From: an uncultured Acidimicrobiales bacterium
Lineage (GTDB): Bacteria > Actinomycetota > Acidimicrobiia > Acidimicrobiales > SHLQ01
Reading direction: 5' to 3'
Assembly: GCA_938015295.1 (NCBI GenBank)
Contig: CALLQB010000010.1
Coordinates: 1-64,000 of the forward strand
Length of the DNA: 64,000 nt
Numbering within the stretch: the stretch's first letter is position 1; the number at the start of each line of letters is the position of its first letter. The notes below the pieces were generated by a model. It was not told where the DNA came from. It saw only the letters and a program-made list of their open reading frames with translations, and did not search any database. Positions 35,640-44,474 of this stretch are shown here, piece by piece. The translations under genes and the position numbers were made by a program.

Positions 35640-35848
35640 TGATCGATCCCGAGAGTTTGGGCGATGTCGAGACCCGCTTTATCCAGCCGTATCAGGCAAA
35701 CAAGTTTTACGTGTGCCCCGGATGCAACCGTGACATCCCCCCGGGCATGGGCCACATGGTCGCGGTGCCTGTCGACGCACCCGACCTTCGCCGACACTGG
35801 CACCGAGGTTGCTGGAACAATCGCAAAAACCGAAAACGTCGCCGCTAG
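35639..35848 (+). CDS. Small zinc-binding protein, coupled to the upstream micro-ORF
   Basis: A 69-residue protein. C-P-G-C (about 26-29) and a later H-W-H-R-G-C (about 54-59) look like a C-x2-C/H-x4-C zinc site, followed by a very basic tail (NNRKNRKRRR). Similar small proteins in actinobacteria are often mislabelled ATP/GTP-binding protein; no P-loop is present. The basic tail suggests nucleic-acid binding. Starts 1 bp inside the preceding gene's stop. Confidence 0.7.
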   Translation: MIDPESLGDVETRFIQPYQANKFYVCPGCNRDIPPGMGHMVAVPVDAPDLRRHWHRGCWNNRKNRKRRR

Positions 35849-35864
35849 CTGGATCCAGATCGAT

Positions 35865-36302
35865 CTAGGCGAAGAGCCAAAGAACGATCGGAATCGATAC
35901 GAAGAACTCGGACACGACGACCATCGCCACCGGTAGCAGCCAAGAAGCGCTCGTCTGCGGCGCTCCAGCAGGCATTCTGTGGTCGTACACAACTAGGGCG
36001 ACAACGCTGCCAACGACTGCGTAAACGACAAACGGCACCGCGAACAACAACCCGAACCAATCCGAGCACGACTGAAACAGGCAGTGGGAAACCAACAGGA
36101 AAAAGACGCCTATCGCGGACACCACGCCGGCGATCAGCGCAGCGATCACTCCGAAGAATCCAGCCACCAAACCGGGGCTATCATCGACCGCTGGCTGTGG
36201 ACCTTGACCGTCGGCGAACCCAGTTTGTGGCCTGGCATTCGACAGTGAGGTGTGCGACCTCAAGGTTTTTTGCGACGGGGTGTGCTGCGACGAGGTGTTC
36301 AT
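35865..36302 (-). CDS. Predicted membrane protein, unknown function
   Basis: A 145-residue protein with a disordered, polar N-terminus (1-42) and hydrophobic stretches at about 45-75, 82-107 and 119-145, giving three or four membrane helices. No recognised motif; a Cys pair lies in the loop after the first stretch. It is convergent with the small zinc-binding gene, with 16 bp between the stop codons, and divergent from yraN. Confidence 0.6.
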   Translation of the reverse strand: MNTSSQHTPSQKTLRSHTSLSNARPQTGFADGQGPQPAVDDSPGLVAGFFGVIAALIAGVVSAIGVFFLLVSHCLFQSCSDWFGLLFAVPFVVYAVVGSVVALVVYDHRMPAGAPQTSASWLLPVAMVVVSEFFVSIPIVLWLFA

Positions 36303-36406
36303 ACCTCAAGTGTGACCCGAGCAAACCAGGCATCGACTAGGGGTTCACCCCCATTACCGCGTGGGGCACGCCGATCGTGTCACACCGCCATCGTAGGTTT
36401 TGGTCA

Positions 36407-36748
36407 ATGGCACGACATATACAACTTGGTGCGTGGGGCGAAGAAGTCGCCGCCAGGCATTACCAGCGCAACGGGTATGAAATTCTCGACCGCAATTGGC
36501 GCTGCGCCGCTGGCGAACTCGACCTCATTGTGCGCAAGGGCCGCCAAATTGCGATCGTCGAAGTCAAAACTCGACGCACCACAAACTACGGCCATCCACT
36601 TGAGGCAGTCACCGAAGACAAGCAGCGCCGAATCCACCGACTCGCTGCGCAGTGGCGAGCCGCAACGGGCACAAAAGCACGGCGGTTTCGCTACGACGTA
36701 GCGGCCGTGGTGGGGAACCGAGTTGAGATTCACCCCGGCGTGTTCTAG
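36407..36748 (+). CDS. yraN: YraN/UPF0102 family nuclease-like protein
   Basis: A 113-residue member of the UPF0102 family, an endonuclease fold similar to Holliday-junction resolvases. The core GAWGEEVAARHYQRNGYEILDRNWRC leads to GELDLIVRKGRQIAIVEVKTRR, the D-x-n-E-x-K metal site (GELDLI, EVK). ATG 36407; an upstream in-frame ATG at 36377 adds non-conserved residues. It normally lies between rplS/rnhB and comM, here in the expected place but on the opposite strand. Confidence 0.88.
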   Translation: MARHIQLGAWGEEVAARHYQRNGYEILDRNWRCAAGELDLIVRKGRQIAIVEVKTRRTTNYGHPLEAVTEDKQRRIHRLAAQWRAATGTKARRFRYDVAAVVGNRVEIHPGVF

Positions 36749-36829
36749 TCCAGCCCTTGCGAACCCGTCCTTGAAGGCCGGTTCTCGAGGTCGTTCTCCA
36801 AAGGTCGGGTGCAGCGAGCACCCGTCGAC

Positions 36830-37180
36830 CTAGTAGTTGTCGCGCTTTTCTTTGACCTTGGCTCGCTTACCAACACGATCACGCAGGTAATACAGCTTCG
36901 CTCGACGAACATCGCCTCGCACCGCTACTTCGATCTTTTCGATGATCGGCGAGTGGACCGGCAGCGTACGCTCGACGCCGACACCAAAGCTGACCTTGCG
37001 CACCGTAAACGTTTCGCGGACTCCGCCACCTTGGCGACGAATCACCACGCCTTCGAAGAGCTGCGTACGCTCACGGGTACCTTCGACAACGCGAACATGC
37101 ACCTTCAGTGTGTCGCCGGGCGCAAAGTCGGGTACGTCGTCCCGCAAGCTCTGCTGGTCGATTGCATCGGTGAGGTTCAT
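36830..37180 (-). CDS. rplS: 50S ribosomal protein L19
   Basis: A 116-residue L19 with [35 protein letters not shown] and the C-terminal [22 protein letters not shown] segment at the 30S-50S interface. Start ATG 37180 (MNLTDAID) with GGAG upstream; the frame is open to 37270 without conservation. Downstream of trmD in the rpsP-khpA-rimM-trmD-rplS order. Confidence 0.97.
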   Translation of the reverse strand: MNLTDAIDQQSLRDDVPDFAPGDTLKVHVRVVEGTRERTQLFEGVVIRRQGGGVRETFTVRKVSFGVGVERTLPVHSPIIEKIEVAVRGDVRRAKLYYLRDRVGKRAKVKEKRDNY

Positions 37181-37262
37181 GACACGCTCCGTGAACGGCG
37201 AGTGGTAGGCCAGACATTGGCCAGCAGCCCAGCATAGGCTGCACAAACACCGCTGCCATGAC

Positions 37263-37285
37263 TCGGCCAACCAGAAAATGGCCGA
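37263..37285 (-). promoter_or_regulatory. Hairpin in the trmD-rplS spacer
   Basis: TCGGCCA (37263-37269) and TGGCCGA (37279-37285) form a 7-bp stem with a 9-nt loop about 85 nt before the L19 start. No U-tract follows, so a leader or processing element is as likely as a terminator. Confidence 0.3.
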
Positions 37286-37310
37286 AATTGTGGAAAATTG
37301 GTCACGTCAT

Positions 37311-38066
37311 TCAACGAGTGACCCCTTGGCCGCGGTCGCCCAAGAGCCCAAACTCGGCCAAAACCGCCCGATCTTGCTCGCTGAGCCCACCTCGGGCTTC
37401 GACAAGGTCGGGCCGTTGCTGTTGCGTTCGCACCAGCGATTGGGCAAGACGCCATCGCTCGATCAGCGCGTGGTTTCCCGAGCGCAGCACCGCCGGCACT
37501 TCAAGACCCCGAAACTCAGCGGGGCGTGTGTACTGCGGATATTCCAACAACCCGTTTGCGAAGCTTTCTTCGTCAATCGACGCATCGTTGCCAAGAACCC
37601 CAGGCAGCAGGCGTGCCGTCGCCTCGATCACCACAAGCGCAGCGGCCTCGCCGCCAGCAAGCACGACATCGCCAACAGAAATCTCACCGTCGCAAAGTTC
37701 GCTCCGAATCCGCTCATCGACTCCCTCGTACCGGCCGCAAAGTAACGAGAATCCGTCGGTCGCTGCGAGTTCGTGCGCTAGATCCTGATCGAACGTTCGC
37801 CCCGCAGGCCCCAGATAATACAGCGGGCGCTTCGGCTCGACAGCCTCGACCGCCGCAAAGACTGGCCCGGGCATCATCACCATCCCGGCGCCGCCGCCGA
37901 AGGGCGCGTCGTCGATTGTGCGGTGCACGTTTGTGGTTTGCGCACGAAGGTCGTGAGCCCGCACATCGAGCAACTCGTTGCGAGCGGCCCGACCGAGGAT
38001 GCTCTCGTTGGTAAAGGTGGTAATCAGCTCCGGAAAGATGCTGAACACATCAATCTGAAAACTCAC
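37311..38066 (-). CDS. trmD: tRNA (guanine-37-N1) methyltransferase
   Basis: A 251-residue SPOUT methyltransferase that makes m1G37. The N-terminus reads QIDVFSIFPELI; the trefoil-knot AdoMet site is YYLGPAGRTFDQDLAHELA through LLCGRYEGVDERI and EISVGDVVLAGGEAA. Starts at GTG overlapping the rimM stop by 4 bp. Confidence 0.97.
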   Translation of the reverse strand: MSFQIDVFSIFPELITTFTNESILGRAARNELLDVRAHDLRAQTTNVHRTIDDAPFGGGAGMVMMPGPVFAAVEAVEPKRPLYYLGPAGRTFDQDLAHELAATDGFSLLCGRYEGVDERIRSELCDGEISVGDVVLAGGEAAALVVIEATARLLPGVLGNDASIDEESFANGLLEYPQYTRPAEFRGLEVPAVLRSGNHALIERWRLAQSLVRTQQQRPDLVEARGGLSEQDRAVLAEFGLLGDRGQGVTR

Positions 38067-38545
38067 TGATCAAAAAGTCCTTCGGGCACGTCGACGACGA
38101 TGCTTGTTCCCGGCACAAACTCGACGATGAACCGCGCCGGAATGAAACCGCCAGCGCTGGTCACGAGAAGATCGCTGGCCGGGTTTTGCTCTACCGATTC
38201 GACCACGCCGCGGTTGGTGCCGTCGATTGTGGTGACGGTGCACCCAATCAGTTCGTGGACCCAAATCTCGTCTGGGTCGTCAATGGCCTCGGCATACAGC
38301 AGCCGCCCCCGCAATTCGTCGGCGTCCTCACGAGAGTTGACTTCAGCAAACTTCACAATGAAGCGGTCCTGATGGGGTCGAGACGATTCGACAATCAAGG
38401 TGTCATCGTCGGCAAACAGCACCGCACCAGCCGCAACCCGTTCGTCGCGCGACGTCGTTAAAACCACAAGAAGGTCGCCCCGAAGCCCATGGGGCTTCGT
38501 GATGCGACCAACTTCGAGTAGCTGTGTGGACTCAGGCCCGCTCAT
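38063..38545 (-). CDS. rimM: Ribosome maturation factor RimM
   Basis: A 160-residue RimM with the N-terminal beta-barrel (LEVGRITKPHGLRGDLLVVL) and the PRC-barrel domain (DEIWVHELIGCTVTTIDGTNRGVV). It binds S19 and helps mature the 30S head. ATG 38545 is preferred; a TTG at 38557 is an in-frame alternative. Usual place between khpA and trmD. Confidence 0.94.
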   Translation of the reverse strand: MSGPESTQLLEVGRITKPHGLRGDLLVVLTTSRDERVAAGAVLFADDDTLIVESSRPHQDRFIVKFAEVNSREDADELRGRLLYAEAIDDPDEIWVHELIGCTVTTIDGTNRGVVESVEQNPASDLLVTSAGGFIPARFIVEFVPGTSIVVDVPEGLFDQ

Positions 38546-38563
38546 CTGGGAGCCCAAGATGCT

Positions 38564-38860
38564 TTAGTCGAGGAATTCGACGTCGACCTCGGCGCCATCG
38601 CGCACGGCGGCCGCACGAACGACAGTACGGATTGCGTTGGCGACGCGTCCGCGTTTTCCGATTACTCGCCCCATGTCGCCAGGAGCAACGCTCACCTCGA
38701 GGGTCGAACGCTCGCCGGAGTTGTTGACGCCAACTTCGACAGCATCAGGATCTTCGACGATCGATTTGGTGAGATAGGTCAGCACACTCTGGGCCGTTGC
38801 GGCACCAGCAAAATCGTCGGCTACGTCTTCACCGTTGTCTTCTACGTTTGCGTCGCTCAT
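38564..38860 (-). CDS. khpA: KH-domain RNA-binding protein KhpA
   Basis: A 98-residue protein; an acidic N-terminus precedes a single KH domain with [24 protein letters not shown], where G-K-R-G is the RNA-binding loop. KhpA, often with KhpB, binds many RNAs and affects cell division in Gram-positive bacteria. Its ATG overlaps the rpsP stop by 4 bp. Confidence 0.93.
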   Translation of the reverse strand: MSDANVEDNGEDVADDFAGAATAQSVLTYLTKSIVEDPDAVEVGVNNSGERSTLEVSVAPGDMGRVIGKRGRVANAIRTVVRAAAVRDGAEVDVEFLD

Positions 38861-39270
38861 TCTTCTTCACCTGCAGCTTCGGCGGCCGGCGCGGCGGCGG
38901 TAGTTTCTTCGGCCGCATCATCTTCAGCAGCCTCAGCTGCTTCCTCGGCCTTCGCTTGCGCTTTCTTGCTTGGCTTGCTGTCGCCAGCGATGGTGATCGC
39001 AGCGGGTGCTGCCTCGCCCGTGTGTGCCTCCCACGCACCGCTAATTTTGAGAAGCTTCTCGACGCGTTCGGTGGGCTGGGCGCCGTCGGCGAGCCACTTC
39101 ACTGCTTTGTCGTTGTCGATCTTGATGACCGAAGGATCTTGACGAGGTTCGTAGGTGCCGATGATCTCGATGAACCTTCCATCGCGCGGCGAGCGACCAT
39201 CGGCCGCTACTACACGGTAGGTCGGTTGTTTCTTCTTGCCCATCCGCATGAGTCGGAGCTTGACTGCCAA
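38857..39270 (-). CDS. rpsP: 30S ribosomal protein S16 with acidic C-terminal extension
   Basis: A 137-residue S16. The conserved fold is residues 1-80 ([25 protein letters not shown] and [15 protein letters not shown]). The last ~55 residues are Ala/Glu/Lys-rich, ending EAAGEEE. Translation starts at TTG 39270, supported by GGAAGA 5 nt upstream and by the conserved M/L-A-V-K N-terminus. It is followed directly by khpA. Confidence 0.95.
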   Translation of the reverse strand: MAVKLRLMRMGKKKQPTYRVVAADGRSPRDGRFIEIIGTYEPRQDPSVIKIDNDKAVKWLADGAQPTERVEKLLKISGAWEAHTGEAAPAAITIAGDSKPSKKAQAKAEEAAEAAEDDAAEETTAAAPAAEAAGEEE

Positions 39271-39453
39271 GGTTTTCTTCCTTCGTTTGGTGCGACCGAG
39301 GTACGAGGTTGGCCACAACCGAGATTGTTTCTGGGGTTTGCCTGCACACGAATACGACTGCGCGCGTGCACGTTCGTCTAGTGCAACGAAGCTAACAGTC
39401 TGCCCGAAGTTGCGCTGAAACCAAGCAACGGGAGCAATAATTTGTAACGACGA

Positions 39454-40938
39454 CTACTCGTCGGACGCATCCGCAAGGCCAGGTAGGTCAGGAATGCCTG
39501 GAAACCCTGGCATGCCTTCGAACTCTTCGAGCCCGGGAAGCGCAAGTGCCTCCTTGGGGATCTTTGCACCACCCTTGGCAGTGACGCGACCGCCACTCGA
39601 TCGACCCTTCTTGCCCTTCTTGCCCGACTTTCGCTTACCGCCACGCTTCTTGGTGCCAAAGCCACCCATCTGCTTCATCATTTTGCGCATCTGTTTGAAC
39701 TGGTCGATGAGCTGACTGACTTCCGCTGGCGATGACCCCGACCCCAGCGCGATGCGGGTGCGGCGCGACCCGTCAATGATTTCGGGCTTGGCCCGTTCCT
39801 CAGAGGTCATCGAGTGGATGATGCCCTCGACCTTGCCCACCTCCTTGTCGCCGATTTCGACGTCGCGTACCTCTTTGGGAACGCCAGGCATCATGCCTAG
39901 GAGGTTGCCGATTGGGCCCATCTTCTTGATTTGTTGCATCTGGTCAAGAAAGTCATCGAGGGTAAATTGGCCATCGAGGAGTTTGGCCGCTGCCTTTTCG
40001 GCTTCATCGGCTTCGAAGACCTCTTCAGCCTTTTCGATGAGCGTGAGCATGTCGCCCATTCCGAGGATGCGCTGGGCAAGCCGGTCGGGATGGAACTGGT
40101 CGAAGTCTTCGAGCTTTTCGCCAGTTGAGGCAAAGGCAATCGGTCGACCGACGACCTCTTTCACCGACAGCGCCGCACCACCACGAGCGTCGCCGTCGAG
40201 TTTAGTGAGGATGACACCATCGAGCTCGAGGGTCTGGTGGAAGCTCTCGGCGACGGTTACTGCGTCCTGGCCAGTCATTGCGTCGACAACTAGGAAGGTA
40301 TACGTGGGGTTGATGGCCTCGCTGATCTGGCGAACCTCGTCCATGAGTTCGGCGTCGATCGCCAACCGACCAGCGGTGTCGCAAATGATCACGTCGCGTC
40401 CAAGGGCCTTTGCTTCGATCATGCCTGCGGCGGCGACAGCCACCGGATCGCTAGCTTCAGAAAAGACCGGGACGTCGATTTGGCGCCCGAGGGTTCGAAG
40501 CTGCTCGACAGCGGCCGGACGCTGGAGGTCGGCACCGACCATGATCGGGTTGCGACCCTGCTTCTTGAACCACATGGCCAGCTTTGCCGAGTTGGTGGTT
40601 TTTCCCGAGCCCTGAAGCCCGGCCATGAGGATGACGGTCGGCCCCTTTTGCGCGGGAACAACCTTCATTGTTTCGCCGCCGAGGCTGGCCGTGAGCTCCT
40701 CCATCACGATCTTGACGATCTGCTGTGCCGGGTTGAGTGCGCCGGAAAGCTCTTCGCCAACGGCCCGTTCGCGGATGCGGCTCTGCAGGCTTTTGACTAC
40801 CTCGAAGTTGACGTCGGCTTCGAGTAGCGCAAGTCGGATCTCGCGAAGGACTTCGTCGACATCGGCTTCAGAGAGTCGCCCCTTCCCGCGAACCCGCGCA
40901 AAAATGCCTTCAAATCGATCAGAGAGCGTCTCGAACAT
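39454..40938 (-). CDS. ffh: Signal recognition particle protein Ffh
   Basis: A 494-residue SRP54 GTPase. N domain 1-85; G domain with GLQGSGKTT (107-115), DTAGRLAIDAELMDEV, and TKLDGDARGG; Met-rich M domain with KMMKQMGGF near residue 430. A Lys/Gly-rich loop and a short Pro-rich acidic tail complete it. It binds signal sequences and 4.5S RNA, not found in the window. Read after ftsY and the Clp-N gene on the same strand. Confidence 0.97.
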   Translation of the reverse strand: MFETLSDRFEGIFARVRGKGRLSEADVDEVLREIRLALLEADVNFEVVKSLQSRIRERAVGEELSGALNPAQQIVKIVMEELTASLGGETMKVVPAQKGPTVILMAGLQGSGKTTNSAKLAMWFKKQGRNPIMVGADLQRPAAVEQLRTLGRQIDVPVFSEASDPVAVAAAGMIEAKALGRDVIICDTAGRLAIDAELMDEVRQISEAINPTYTFLVVDAMTGQDAVTVAESFHQTLELDGVILTKLDGDARGGAALSVKEVVGRPIAFASTGEKLEDFDQFHPDRLAQRILGMGDMLTLIEKAEEVFEADEAEKAAAKLLDGQFTLDDFLDQMQQIKKMGPIGNLLGMMPGVPKEVRDVEIGDKEVGKVEGIIHSMTSEERAKPEIIDGSRRTRIALGSGSSPAEVSQLIDQFKQMRKMMKQMGGFGTKKRGGKRKSGKKGKKGRSSGGRVTAKGGAKIPKEALALPGLEEFEGMPGFPGIPDLPGLADASDE

Positions 40939-41046
40939 AGAACGTCCAGACTACTGCGATTCGCACAGATCGCTATCCCGGCACCCAAGAAGGGTCAGGC
41001 AGCGTCGGATTGGCCTACACCAGACGGCCTGAGAGGGGCAGTTGAG

Positions 41047-41706
41047 CTAGCGGCCTTCGAGCTTGGCAACAAGCGACGCGAGGTGGTCGACACGACGAGC
41101 CAATGCATCGACCCGAGCCTCAAGGGGATCGGCGGCAACATGGCCTGCGTCGGCGACGGCGTCGGACATCAGCGACCGCTGTCTCCCCGGCTGCGGCGCT
41201 GACGAACCTGGCTGGATCGGCGCCAGCCCCGTCGTAGCTGTGGCAGCTGCCTGACCGCGCTCCTGCGGCTCGGCCGGGGAGCTACCGGGCGAGGCTAAGC
41301 CCGCACGTTCACTGCGCATGTTCGCCAGCACATGCTGCACGGTGGGCCCCTGGTTGCGGAGGAGCGCAAATAACAAATGGATACTGTCGATCTGCGCGCT
41401 ACCGGCCGCATCGGCCTCGCTAGCCGAATGCCCGATGGCAGCTTTTGCGTTGTCGGAGAACGAAAGCGAGCCGTCGCCAGCGCCAGCACGGTTGACTTCG
41501 CCGCGGCCAGTAGCCGCCGCGACTGCCCGACGGGCGCCATCAAGGGTCACGCCCTGTCGGCCTAGCGCCTCAGCGCTTGGGCCATCGTCGCGCAACAGAC
41601 CGAGGAGCAGGTGTTCACTTCGGCACGAACTCTGACCGAAGAAACGAGCTTCTTCCTGAGCAAAAGCCAAAACCTGGCGCGTGTTTGGGGTGAACCGCTC
41701 GAACAT
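41047..41706 (-). CDS. Stand-alone Clp N-terminal domain protein
   Basis: A 219-residue protein with no AAA+ domain. It has two Clp repeats: residues 1-70 (FTPNTRQVLAFAQEEARFFG, then SEHLLLGLLRDDG) and about 80-140 (FSDNAKAAIGHSASEAD, then DSIHLLFALLRNQGP). A Pro/Gln/Ser-rich linker leads to a C-terminal coiled-coil (ARVDALARRVDHLASLVAKLEG). Clp N-domains receive substrates or adaptors for ClpC/ClpA; on its own the protein could act as adaptor or competitor. It lies between ftsY and ffh. Confidence 0.85.
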   Translation of the reverse strand: MFERFTPNTRQVLAFAQEEARFFGQSSCRSEHLLLGLLRDDGPSAEALGRQGVTLDGARRAVAAATGRGEVNRAGAGDGSLSFSDNAKAAIGHSASEADAAGSAQIDSIHLLFALLRNQGPTVQHVLANMRSERAGLASPGSSPAEPQERGQAAATATTGLAPIQPGSSAPQPGRQRSLMSDAVADAGHVAADPLEARVDALARRVDHLASLVAKLEGR

Positions 41707-41813
41707 ACTTCCCGAGAGTACATCGAAAACTTGAGAAATATCGAATTGTATTGAAAGTTAACGAAGGTTGCCTTGGTGGTCGCTACGAGGCGTTGATCGT
41801 CGGAGAAGCCTGG

Positions 41814-42974
41814 CTATTCGACAGCAAGAAGCGCATCGACGAATGCATCCGGGTCGAACTCGATCAGATCGTCGGCACCTTCGCCAAGACCCACCAGCTT
41901 TACCGGAATGCCGAGCTGCTGGTGAATAGCGACCACGATGCCACCCTTGGCCGAGCCATCGAGCTTCGAAAGCACAACTCCGGTGACCTCGACTGCCTCG
42001 GTGAACTGCGCCGCCTGGGTCAGCCCGTTTTGGCCGGTCGTGGCATCGAGTACCAGGAGAACCTCGCTCACTGTGCCCGCACCCTTTTCGGCCACTCGGC
42101 GAACCTTGGTGAGCTCTTCCATCAAGTTCGACTTGTTGTGCAGCCGGCCAGCGGTATCGGCCAGAACAAGGTCTGCACCCCGAGATGCCGCAGACTCGAC
42201 CGCATCAAAGACAACCGAGCTTGGATCTGCACCTTCGGCGCCTCGAATAATCGACGCTCCGGCACGGTCCGCCCACATCTCGAGCTGCTCGGCAGCAGCC
42301 GCACGAAAGGTGTCGCCAGCAGCGAGCACGAGCGACCGTCCGTCGGCCATCTCGCGTTTCGCCAGCTTGCCGATGGTGGTCGTCTTTCCCACACCGTTCA
42401 CGCCAACGAACAACCAGATGCTCGGACTGGTGTCGGCCAACTTGAGTGTGCGATCGAAACCGGAGAGCCGCGACTTGAGTTCAGCTCGAAGGATCTCAAT
42501 GACCTCAGCACCCTCGGTGACCTTGTCGGCAGTGGCTTTTTCGCGCACGGCTGCGAGGACGTCTTGGGTTGTCTGCACACCAACGTCGGCCCGGATCAAT
42601 GCTTCTTCGAGCTCTTCCCACGTCTGTGCGTCGACACTTCGGCCGACAATCGAGGTGAGATACCCCGTGAAAGCGCTGCGAGCCTTGGCGAGTCGCTCGC
42701 GAAACGTCGGCTTGACGACGGGTTCGTCGACTACCTCGACCTCTTCGACCTCCGGCTCACCGGGCACGTCAGCCGAAGGGCGCTCGAGTAGGTCGGTTCC
42801 GGCCGAAGAACCAGCCGTCTTGTTGTCGCCGACATCAAGAACACTTGTTCCCGGCTTTGGTCGTGGTGTTCCCTGAAGAGGTGGCGTAGCTCCGGAGCCA
42901 CCTCCACGGAAGAAGAAGAGGCCAGCGCCCAAAAGGACGACGGCGGCGACAGCGATAACGATTATCCAGATCAT
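41814..42974 (-). CDS. ftsY: Signal recognition particle receptor FtsY
   Basis: A 386-residue SRP receptor. It begins with a membrane helix (IWIIVIAVAAVVLLGAGLFFF), the actinobacterial form of FtsY anchoring, then an acidic linker, the N domain (~90-180) and the G domain with GVNGVGKTTT (191-200), DTAGRLHNKSNLMEEL and TKLDGSAKGG. Docks ribosome-SRP complexes at the translocon. Between the htrA-like gene and the Clp-N gene; smc, its usual neighbour, is 7.5 kb away. Confidence 0.97.
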   Translation of the reverse strand: MIWIIVIAVAAVVLLGAGLFFFRGGGSGATPPLQGTPRPKPGTSVLDVGDNKTAGSSAGTDLLERPSADVPGEPEVEEVEVVDEPVVKPTFRERLAKARSAFTGYLTSIVGRSVDAQTWEELEEALIRADVGVQTTQDVLAAVREKATADKVTEGAEVIEILRAELKSRLSGFDRTLKLADTSPSIWLFVGVNGVGKTTTIGKLAKREMADGRSLVLAAGDTFRAAAAEQLEMWADRAGASIIRGAEGADPSSVVFDAVESAASRGADLVLADTAGRLHNKSNLMEELTKVRRVAEKGAGTVSEVLLVLDATTGQNGLTQAAQFTEAVEVTGVVLSKLDGSAKGGIVVAIHQQLGIPVKLVGLGEGADDLIEFDPDAFVDALLAVE

Positions 42975-43032
42975 GAGTGGCCGAGTCTACCGACCGCCCC
43001 TGCGCGTGCGGCCTTCAGCAGCCGCAACGCCG

Positions 43033-44391
43033 CTAGTTCGAGCCCAACTCCGCTACGAACGTTTGCAGATCGCCGTTTCGGGAGACCACGATCTCCACGC
43101 TTTCGCCCGGATTACGGATCTGGATTGCGGCCGCAAGGGCAAACGTGCCGTCGACCGGACGTCCGCCAACCTCAACGATGATGTCATCGACCTCGATGCC
43201 CGCCAGGTCTGCAGCGCTCTCGGGGTTCACGTCGGTTACCTGCGCACCAACTGGGTCGGTTACCGAATCGCGCAACACAACCCCGAGAAACCCGGTTTCA
43301 AGCGATTCGCCATTCACGATCCGTTCGGCGATCAGCAACATGGTGTCGCTGGGGACAGCAAAGCCGATACCGACACTGGCGTTCACTCCCCCGGCGGTCC
43401 GAATCGACGTGTTCATGCCTATGACGCGGCCCTGGCGGTCGGCCAGCGCTCCACCCGAGTTGCCCGGGTTGATCGGCGCATCGGTCTGCACCATTGCGAC
43501 AAGTTTGACCACGCCGCTCAGATTGTTTTCGACCACTCGATCAACAGCGGAAACAATTCCGGCCGTGACACTTTGTTCGAGGCCAAAGGGGCTACCGACC
43601 GCAACGGCTAGTTGCCCGACCTGCACCGAAGACGATGGTGCGAAAGTTGCAGGCACGAGAACTGGTTGATCGACTTCGACCACTGCCACGTCGCGGCTCT
43701 CGTCGGTGCCAAGGACCGTGCCCGCTACCTCGCGGCCGTCCGACAACAACACCGTCACATCAGTAAAATCGCCGACGACGTGAGCGTTGGTTATGAGGCG
43801 CGTGCTGGTATACGCCACGCCGGAACCCTCACCAAGGTCGTTCTGGAGGCCGACAACAGACTGGGCTAGCACTTGAGCAACCGCAGCAACAGGCTCTTCT
43901 TGGTCGCCGTCGAGCACAAGGGGCGCAGGAGCCGAAGCCGCAGGTTCTTCGTCTCGTTCATCATCATCGTCATCAACGAGAACGGCTCCGGTAGACCCGT
44001 TCGCCGTGGCAGGTTCGTCGTTTGTTGACTGCTGGCCCAGCCAATAACCACCGGCAGTAAGTAGCCCACCGAGGAGAAGTCCGAGCAACAGCGGAAACAC
44101 CCAACGTCCCCGGCGACGAGGCTCGTGTGGCGCACCGGCCGGCGTTTGGCTGTCGGGCGAAAAAGCGGCGCCGGGAGCTTGGCCCAGCGGCTGTGGTTGG
44201 GGTGATACTGGCGGCGGAGCGGCGGGAAAGGCACCGGGCGCCCCATACGGCTGACCTACCTGGCCCGGACCTGCTTGTCCCGGCTGGCTGGGCGGGGCGG
44301 GCGGCGGTGGCTGCGCCGGGGTCCAGTTTGGACCCGCGGGAGTCGGTGATCCGCTTCCTGGATTCGGACTGTAAGGGGACGGGTAATCCAT
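43033..44391 (-). CDS. HtrA/PepD-like serine protease
   Basis: A 452-residue S1C protease. Residues 1-95 are Pro/Gln-rich and cytoplasmic; 98-118 form a membrane helix; a Thr/Asp-rich spacer follows. The catalytic triad is H204 (TNAHVV), D234 and S312 (GNSGGAL). A PDZ domain closes the protein (about 350-450). This matches mycobacterial PepD/HtrA, which degrades misfolded envelope proteins. It follows the kinase and regulator genes by 83 bp on the same strand, like mprAB-pepD. Confidence 0.93.
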   Translation of the reverse strand: MDYPSPYSPNPGSGSPTPAGPNWTPAQPPPPAPPSQPGQAGPGQVGQPYGAPGAFPAAPPPVSPQPQPLGQAPGAAFSPDSQTPAGAPHEPRRRGRWVFPLLLGLLLGGLLTAGGYWLGQQSTNDEPATANGSTGAVLVDDDDDERDEEPAASAPAPLVLDGDQEEPVAAVAQVLAQSVVGLQNDLGEGSGVAYTSTRLITNAHVVGDFTDVTVLLSDGREVAGTVLGTDESRDVAVVEVDQPVLVPATFAPSSSVQVGQLAVAVGSPFGLEQSVTAGIVSAVDRVVENNLSGVVKLVAMVQTDAPINPGNSGGALADRQGRVIGMNTSIRTAGGVNASVGIGFAVPSDTMLLIAERIVNGESLETGFLGVVLRDSVTDPVGAQVTDVNPESAADLAGIEVDDIIVEVGGRPVDGTFALAAAIQIRNPGESVEIVVSRNGDLQTFVAELGSN

Positions 44392-44474
44392 GAGACCAAC
44401 TCTACGCAGCTATTGCTAAAGGATCGGTAAGGAATGGCAAGTACTGAGTCAAGATTGCAAAGAGAAACTTGCGA

